NCBI RefSeq assembly: GCF_050003625.1
Contig: NC_134398.1
Coordinates: forward strand, 58,427,641 to 58,491,640
From: Haematobia irritans
Lineage: Eukaryota > Arthropoda > Insecta > Diptera > Muscidae
Direction of reading: 5' to 3'
DNA: 64,000 bases
This document shows positions 57,605-64,000 of the stretch, piece by piece. The first letter of the stretch is position 1, and the number at the start of each line of letters is the position of its first letter. A program made the translations under genes and the position numbers. The notes under the pieces were generated by a model. It did no database searches. It was given only the letters and a program-made list of their open reading frames with translations, and had not been told where the DNA came from.

Positions 57605-58534
57605 TAACAACCATGCACAAATTGGTCGAAATCGGTACATAATTATATATAGCCCCCATATAAACCGATCCAGAGATTTGACCTCCGGAGCCCCTTGGAA
57701 GAGCAAAATTCATCCGATTCGGTTGAAATTTGCTACTTGAATTTAGTACATGATATTTAACAACCATGCCAAAAGTGGTCCATATCAGTCCATAATCATA
57801 TATAGCCCCCATATAAACCGATCCCGAGATTTGGTTTTGGAGCCACTTGGAGGAGCAAATTTCATCCAAGTTAGTTGATATTTGGTACATTGTGCTAGTA
57901 TATGGCCGTTAACAACCATGCCTAACTAGGTCCATATCGGTCTATAGTTATATATAGCCCTCAGATAAATAGATCCCCAATCACACAAAAATTGGTCTAT
58001 ATCAAGTTCATAATTTTATATAGCCCATATATAAGCGACCTCCATATTTCAATTCTGGCTCTCTACGTACCGTGCAAAAGTCCATATCGATTCGTAATTA
58101 TTTGTAGACTTACCTATTCATACCTTTTTTGTCTAATATATACCACGTATGGACTAACTCACAATTTAGAAAACGATGTTAAGAAGTTTTAAGATACCAC
58201 AACCCAATTAATTCGATTGTGGATGACAGTCTTTCGTAGAAGTTTCTACACAATCCATGGAGGAGGGTACATAAGATTCGGCCTGGCCGAACTTACGGCC
58301 GTATATACTTGTTTTTTTTTTCTTTTGGTTTTTATTAAGATTAGGTTTTATTTAACAAACATATATAAGTGAAATGGATAATATAAAATAATACAAATTT
58401 ATATAAAATAATGGAACAATTTTTTGTATAGATATGAAATACGTATAATTCATATATCAGTTAAAGATTGAAATGGTTTCAGATAATGTGTTGGTAAATG
58501 AAACAATTTAAGTTAAACAATTATAAGCCAAATG

Positions 58535-59189
58535 TTAAAATTTAATTTTTATAACGGAAACTTTTTCGTATTTTTTCTTTTTAGACATTTCATTAAAAAA
58601 GTCTTGAATGAAGTTATAAAAAATATCTGATTCTTCGGGATATTGTAAATAAAAGACATAAAATATTTTTAATAAAATATCTACAGCATCAAGAATTGGT
58701 AAAAACGGATATTCAATACCACGTAATATAAAACAATGGACTTGATATTAGTTCGCTAACAACTAGTAACTTTGGTTGTATACACCGATTTTGGAGCTTT
58801 GCTAAATTTAATTTTGCTGCTATTTCTTCCTTCGTACTTCCTATAAATGCAAAAGATTCTTGCGAGTCTAAAATACTAAATGTCTTCCTTATTTTGGAAC
58901 CGTTTTCATCAGAGTTTACCCTTTGTGTTGGAGGGAACACTTGATGCAAAGTCCAGAATATTGCAAATTGTTTCGATTCTTAAATCATAAGATTGCTTAT
59001 TTACATAAGTATCGACTATAAAAAATACAAACCTTGATTTGAAGATATATCCCTGTCATCGAATTTCTTAAGTAAAGTAGAGTTCGGCAATTTGGTTTTT
59101 AAAAATGTGAACAATTTATTTTCCAAAGATGTCCATGCAATTTTAATATCTTTTGCCAAAGGAAATTTTAAAGCAAAATCAATATCAAT
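58535..59189 (-). pseudogene. 3' part of a spliced gene of unknown family
   Basis: On the minus strand two exons can be read. Exon one (59033-59189) follows an acceptor (tttttatgttcag) and codes for a string starting IDIDFALKFPLAKDIKIAW. A 54-bp intron (58979-59032, GT...AG) preserves frame. Exon two starts at 58978 (ESKQFAIFWTLHQVFPP) and runs to about 58727, where the frame stops (TGA at 58713). One frame over, the sequence continues without a stop (RGIEYPFLPILDAVDILLK, YLQYPEESDIFYNFIQDFF) to a stop at 58535-58537. The late segment resembles, from memory, the C-terminal region of a family of uncharacterised animal proteins (pattern Y...LpAvDi..K.f.v..lqYP.eS..f..FIQ). The frame change suggests a one-base deletion or a sequence error. 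No function is assigned. Confidence 0.5.
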
Positions 59190-59225
59190 CTGAACATAAA
59201 AATAAATATAAATTTATTAATAATC

Positions 59226-59902
59226 ATATAAGTCCAAATCGGGCGAAAAATATATATGGGAGCTATATCTAAATCTGAATCGATTTCAACCAAATTTGGC
59301 AAAATTAACGATACTACTAAATGCACTCCTTGTGCAAAATTTGAAGCAAATCAGGGCAAACTCCACTTTTGCCCTGATTTGCACTTATATGACCTTTTGA
59401 GGTCATATGAGTGCAAATCGGACGAAAGATATATATGGGAGGTATATCTAAATCTGAACCGATTTTAAACCAAATTTGGCATACATAACGACACCGTTAA
59501 ATGTACCTCTCGTGCAAAATTTGAAGCAAAACTCTGAAGTCAGGGCAAAACTCTGGCTTTTGAGGCCATATAAGTGCAAATCGGACGAAAGATATATATG
59601 GGAGCTATATCTAAATCTGAACCGATTTTTTTCAAAATCAATAGCGATTGTCTTTGAGTCAAAGTAAAACTCCGTCCCAAATCTGAGGACGATTTGACTT
59701 AAAGTACTTTGCACAGAAAATTACATATAAGGACAGACGGACGGACAGACAGACAGACAGACAGACATCGCAAAATCGACTGAGAATTTAATTGTAAGAC
59801 GATCGGTATACTAAACGATGGGTCTCCGACTTTTTCGTTTTGGCGTTACATACAAATGCACAAAATTATTATACCATGTACCACAGTAGTGGTGAAGGGT
59901 AT
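59226..59902 (-). mobile_element. Family B element, truncated (B5)
   Basis: The right end is the complement of the head (accacagtagtggtgaaggg), then (GACA)n at 59733-59766, then monomers with gaaagatatatatgggagct. It ends at 59226 within a monomer, without a B tail. It lies just upstream (minus-strand sense) of the spliced gene remnant, possibly in one of its introns. Confidence 0.75.
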
Positions 59903-60091
59903 CAAAGTTAGGTATGATAAAGATTTTTTTTTAGTTTCTCAGCATCAACATCTACGAGTTTCTCTGCAGAAGACAATTAATGCGGCAATAAAAGTGAGGT
60001 CCTTTACGCAAAAAAGAATTCATTTATTTAAAATGTAAATTAATAAAAAAACATATTTTGTTTTTAATATGCGGGCAAAGTGGAGCTGTTA
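59903..60091 (-). other. Possible further exon with strong splice acceptor
   Basis: On the minus strand the sequence ttaattgtcttctgcag (AG ends at 59964) is a good acceptor, followed by a short frame reading KLVDVDAEKLKKNL before the B5 head. It could be an upstream exon of the 58535-59189 gene cut by the B5 insertion. The evidence is thin. Confidence 0.25.
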
Positions 60092-61131
60092 TTATATCCT
60101 CCACCATAGGATGGGCTATGTTCGTGATGATAAATTGTAAATTGCTAAGACACAAACCAGACAGAGATAGACGCGTAACCAGTGACTACTTTTAACCAGT
60201 AATTAATTAACTATTTCGAAAAATGTTATATCGTTAGAAAGGTCAAACAACGCATCAAAAACACTATAACTTTTGTGATATTGTAAAATAAAGCCGCACA
60301 AATGAAACTTAATTTCTTTTAAAAGAGAACCACTGTGCAATCCTGCCAAGGATATTTGGATATCAGGAGAAAGGTCGTAACGAGTACTATCTGACTATAT
60401 GGTCTTTAAATAAAATACCAATTCATAATTCCGATCCGGTTGTCTTTCTGAGCCTCTTGGAGGAGAAACATTTATCCGATCAAGTTTAAATGTGGCTCGT
60501 TTCGTTAGTATATGTAATTTAAGTATTTTGTATCTTACAATCTTGCAGAAATTTGTATATATCGGTCCATAATTATGTATAGCCTCCATATAAACAGATC
60601 CCCTGATTTGGCTTTAGGAGCCTATTGGAGGAGCAAATTTCATTCGATAAGGTCGAAATTTGGTACGTTTTTGCAGTATATGGCCTTCAATCGCCATGCA
60701 AAAATTGGTTCATATCGGTCTATAATTATATATAGCCTTCAGATAAACCGAACCCCGAATTTTACTTTTTGAGCCCCTGAATCAAAAAATTTCATTTGAT
60801 CCTGCTAAATTTTGGTACTAACCATGCAAAAATTGGTCCAATTAAATATAGTCCCCATATAAACCGACTCCCATATTTAAATTTTGGCCTGCTAATTATC
60901 TATAGAGTCCGTTATATATATACCGGTCAAGAACTGAATTATATAGGTATTTAATCTACCTGTTTTTTGTTTTCAAATATATTGACCAGCTTACAATTCC
61001 ATTGGCAACTGTCACCACAACCTAAGTAATACGATTACGAATTCCAGCTTTTAGTAGAAGTTATTCCGCAATTCATGGTGGATGGTGCATGAGACTAGGC
61101 CTGGCCGAACTTACGGTCATATATACTTGTT
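60092..61131 (+). mobile_element. Family A element with unrelated interior (A10)
   Basis: Head atatcctccaccataggatg at 60092. From about 60117 to 60395 the expected head block and GTCY tract are replaced by unrelated sequence. Then diverged monomers, and a tail with aggcctggccgaacttacgg ending acttgt at 61131. It is followed within 6 bp by the next A head. Confidence 0.65.
60203..60394 (-). other. Open 64-codon segment, possible exon
   Basis: A minus-strand frame without a start codon runs from an AG at about 60395 to a stop at 60203-60205 and reads, in part, LSPDIQISLAGLHSGSLLKE and HLCGFILQYHKSYSVFDALF. Its composition is more protein-like than the surrounding frames. It lies inside A10 where the head should continue, so it may be a captured or pre-existing exon. 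No family is recognised. Confidence 0.3.
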
Positions 61132-61136
61132 CTTTT

Positions 61137-63325
61137 TATACCCTCCATCATAGGATGGGGGTATATTAACTTTGTCATTCCGTTTGTAACACATCGAAAT
61201 ATTGCTCTAAGACCCCATAAAGTATATATATTCTGGGTCGTGGTGAAATTCAGAGTCGATCTAAGCATGTCCGTCCGTCCGTCCGTCTGTTGAAATCACG
61301 CTAACTTCCGAACGAAACAAGCTATCGACTTGAAACTTGGCACAAGTAGTTGTTATCGATGTAGGTCAAACGGTATTGAAAATGGACCATATGGGTCCAC
61401 TTTTACGTATAGCCCCCATATAAATGGACCCTCAGATTTGGCTTGTGGAGCCTCTAACAGAAGCATATTTCATCCGATCCGGCTGAAATTTGGTATATGG
61501 TGGTGGTATATGGTCTCTAACAACCATGCAAAAATTGGTTCACATCGGTCCATAATTATATATAGCCCCCATATAAACCGATCCCCAGATTTGGCTTGCG
61601 GAGCCTCAAAGAGAAGAAAATTTCATCCGATCCGGCTGAAATTTGGTACATGATGTTGGTATATGGTCTCTAACAACCATGCAAAAATTGGTCCATATCG
61701 GTCCTTAATTATATATAGCCCCCATATAAGCCGATCCCCAGATTTGGCTTGTGGAGCCTCTAAGAGAAGCATATTTCATCCGATCCGGCTGAAATTTGGT
61801 ACATGGTGTTGGTATATGGTCTCTAACAATCATGCAAAAATTGGTCCACATCGGTCCATAATTATATATAGCCCCCATATAAACCGATCCCCAGATTTGG
61901 CTTGCGGAGCCTCAAAGAGAAGAAAATTTCATCCGATCCGGCTGAAATTTGGTACATGATGTTGGTATATGGTCTCTAACAACCATGCAAAAATTGGTCC
62001 ACATCGGTCCATAATTATATATAGACCCCATATAAACCGATCTCCAGATTTGGCTTGCGAAGCCTCAAAGAGAAGCAAATTGCATCCGATCCGGCTGAAA
62101 TTTGGTACATAGTATTGGTATATGGTCTCTAACAACCGTGCAAAAATTGGTATACATCGGTCCATAATTATATATAGCGCCCATATAAACCGATCCCCAG
62201 ATTTGGGTTGCGGAGCCACAAAGAGAAGCAAATTTCATCCGATCCGTCTGAAATTTGGTACATGATATTGGTATATGGTCTCTAACAACCATGCAAAAAT
62301 TGGTCCACATCGGTCCATAATTATATATAGCCCCCATATAAATCGATCCCCAGATTTGGCTTGCGAAGTCTCCAAGAGAAGCAAATTTCATCCAATCCGG
62401 TTGTAATTTGGAATATGGTGTTAGTATATGATCTTTAACAACCGTGGCAGAATCGGTCCATAATTATATATAGCCCCCATATAAAACGTTCTCCAGATTT
62501 GGCCTCCGGAGCCTCTTGGAGGAGCAAAATTCATCCGATCCGGTTCAAATTAGGAACGTGGTGTTAGTATATGGTCGCTAACAACCATACCAAAATTGGT
62601 CCAATCACACAAAAATTGGTCCATATCGGTTCATAATCATGGTTGCCACTAGAGCCAAAAATAATCTACCAAAATTTTATTTCTTGAGAAAATTTTGTTA
62701 AAATTTTATTCGGTTCATAATAAAATTTTCATCATTGTCAGAAGTTTATTTCTATAGAAATTTTTGTCAAAATTTTATTTCTATAGAAAATGTTGTTCAA
62801 ATTTTATTCGGTTCATAATCATGGTTGCCACTCGAGCCAAAAATAATCTACCAAGATTTTATTTCTATAGAAAATTTTGTCAAAAGTTTATTTCTATAGA
62901 AAATTTTGTTAAAATTTTATTTCTGTAGAAATTTTTGTCAAAATTTTCTTTCTATAGAAAATGTTGTCAACATTTTTATTTCTATAGAAAATTTTGTGAA
63001 AATTTTATTTCTATAGAAAATTTTGTTAAAATTTTATTTCTGTAGAAAATTTTGTAAAAATTCTTCTTTGTCAAACTGAATTATATACGTATTGGATCGA
63101 TCTTTTTTGATTTAATATATACCACGTATGGACTTACATACAATTTATTTATTTATTTAGAAGATGGTGTTAGGAGGTTTTAAGATACCTTGCCATCGGC
63201 AAGCGTTACCGCAACTTAAGTAATTCGATTCTGGATGGCAGTGTTTAGAAGAAGTTTCTACGCAATCCATGATGGAGGGTACATAAGCTTCGGCCTGGCC
63301 GAACTTACGGCCGTATATACTTGTT
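61137..63325 (+). mobile_element. Family A element, longest regular copy (A11)
   Basis: Head tataccctccatcataggat; (GTCC)n at 61271-61286. Monomers have the marker at 61525, 61678, 61831, 61984, 62137, 62290 and 62443, seven steps of exactly 153 bp. The minisatellite is at 62650-63065, with the phrase ggttcataatcatggttgcc duplicated at both 62620 and 62808. The tail has ttcggcctggccgaacttac and acttgtt. Frames on both strands (98-108 codons) simply follow the 51-codon period. Confidence 0.88.
62650..63065. repeat. 29-30 bp minisatellite in A11
   Basis: Degenerate tttctatagaaaattttgtc units in two blocks separated by a duplicated ggttcataatcatggttgcc segment. The block structure suggests unequal exchange. 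Confidence 0.82.
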
Positions 63326-64000
63326 AATGTTTTTCATGTGGGACAAACTCACCAAATGCGTAAGGCCTGGAGTTTGATAACTTCTTGCCCATTTTCTTAG
63401 TGTAAATACGATTTTTTGCATCCTTCTACATTTTCTATAAAAAAACATCTTATTTTAAAAGCAACAATCCACAAATAAGTTAAGATGGCACAGCTAAGCG
63501 GGTAGAAGTCTTCTACTTCATATATATGATCAAGTATCATCGGAAAAGAGTGGCAAAATTTTCAGATATTTCAGGGCACACGTGTGACGCACACGTGTCA
63601 TGAATTATACCATATATTAAACGTGTCCTGTGGAATTAAAAACTGTTATTCCAAATGAAAGTTTCCTAAATAAGTAGAATATAGTAAAAAGTTTTAAAAT
63701 TAGACCATCTTTTAAAATATTTTTTGAATAGTAACAACTTCAATTTAATTAACCAATTAAATAAACTTTATATTGAAACTATTTTAAAAAGAAGGTTGCT
63801 TTTATAAGAATGACATGAATACAAATACATTTTTTTCATTAAGACCCTTCTTTTCTTATAAACAAAGACACATGTGTTATGAATTCACACTAGCTGAAAA
63901 TCAGCAGAATTTAATAGTAAGGTAGGGCGATATAAAAGTTGAGGGTTTCAATTTTTAAATTGTTCTATAATTTTCTGTCTCTTTTAGTCTCTTTATTGGA
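63326..64000. other. No gene recognised
   Basis: AT-rich end of the window. A small palindrome acacgtgtgacgcacacgtgt is at 63578-63598. No coding frame or repeat family is supported. Confidence 0.4.

Larger units (their letters stand above)
55951..58312 (+). mobile_element. Family A element with MITE and LINE insertions (A9)
   Basis: Head tataccctccaccataggat at 55951, (GTCC)n at about 56085-56102, and monomers. It is interrupted by the 621-bp MITE (56522-57142) and a 5'-truncated LINE (57274-57604). Monomers resume after each. The tail ends ttcggcctggccgaacttac and acttgttttt. Both insertions have target duplications. Confidence 0.85.

Noticed and set aside
61450..62600. CRISPR-like regular array
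   Set aside because: The whole 153-bp unit repeats without unique spacers, the genome is eukaryotic, and there are no cas genes. The 29-30 bp minisatellites likewise have no spacers.

Overview
This window is eukaryotic, AT-rich and almost wholly made of transposable-element (TE) remains. I see no intact host protein-coding gene. The best host-like candidate is the 3' end of a spliced gene on the minus strand near 58.5-59.2 kb, and it carries an apparent frameshift. The source is most likely a higher fly, probably a calyptrate such as a muscid. The grounds are a mariner of the irritans (Himar1-like) subfamily at the left edge, dipteran interspersed repeats carrying the (GTCY)n microsatellite and a 3' stem-loop, and a 54-bp intron. 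The species call is inference.

The dominant component is two related repeat families. I call them A (head with the motif ccctccaccatagg, tail with the palindrome ttcggcctggccgaa and then acttgtttt) and B (head ataccctgtaccacagtagtgg, tail cggccccgcccgacttta). Both have a conserved head, a (GTCY)n tetranucleotide tract, a central array of tandem repeats, and a 3' hairpin next to a T-run. This matches the non-autonomous Helentron-derived elements of flies (DINE-1, mini-me and DINE-TR1 types). The central monomer is 153 bp in both families. Many A copies also hold a 29-30 bp minisatellite built on the palindrome tttctatagaaa.

Layout. 0-2 kb: broken irritans mariner, a decayed fragment of a second mariner type, and a tRNA-derived SINE with target-site duplication (TSD). 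2.3-5.05 kb: mosaic A element with a small MITE. 6.5-9.1 kb: A element split by a 1.54-kb long-inverted-repeat element that holds a striking GC-rich palindrome. 10.1-13.2 kb: A element and a hAT-like element. 13.4-15.5 kb: possible solo LTR and the least repetitive stretch. 15.5-19.2 kb: SINE and terminal-inverted-repeat (TIR) elements, two of which carry paired divergent tRNA-like modules. 20-25 kb: A and B elements. 26-28.6 kb: A element split by a DD41D (rosa-type) mariner and a 615-bp MITE. 29-32 kb: degenerate repeats. 32.5-34.5 kb: A element with long 153-bp array. 35-38 kb: nested TEs inside a minisatellite. 38.5 kb: 336-bp A/TA/T tract. 39.4-40.1 kb: long inverted repeat. 40-46.5 kb: B element, hAT MITE and a foldback-like element. 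46.5-48.2 and 51.4-53 kb: A elements. 56-58.3 kb: A element split by a second copy of the 615-bp MITE and by a 5'-truncated LINE. 58.5-60.4 kb: gene-like exons. 60.1-63.3 kb: two A elements head to tail.

The LINE 3' end (57.3-57.6 kb) and the SINEs share a nearly identical 3' tail ending in (AACCT)n. This is the arrangement expected if the SINE uses the LINE's reverse transcriptase. TSDs and comparison with uninterrupted repeat copies allow several insertions to be ordered in time.
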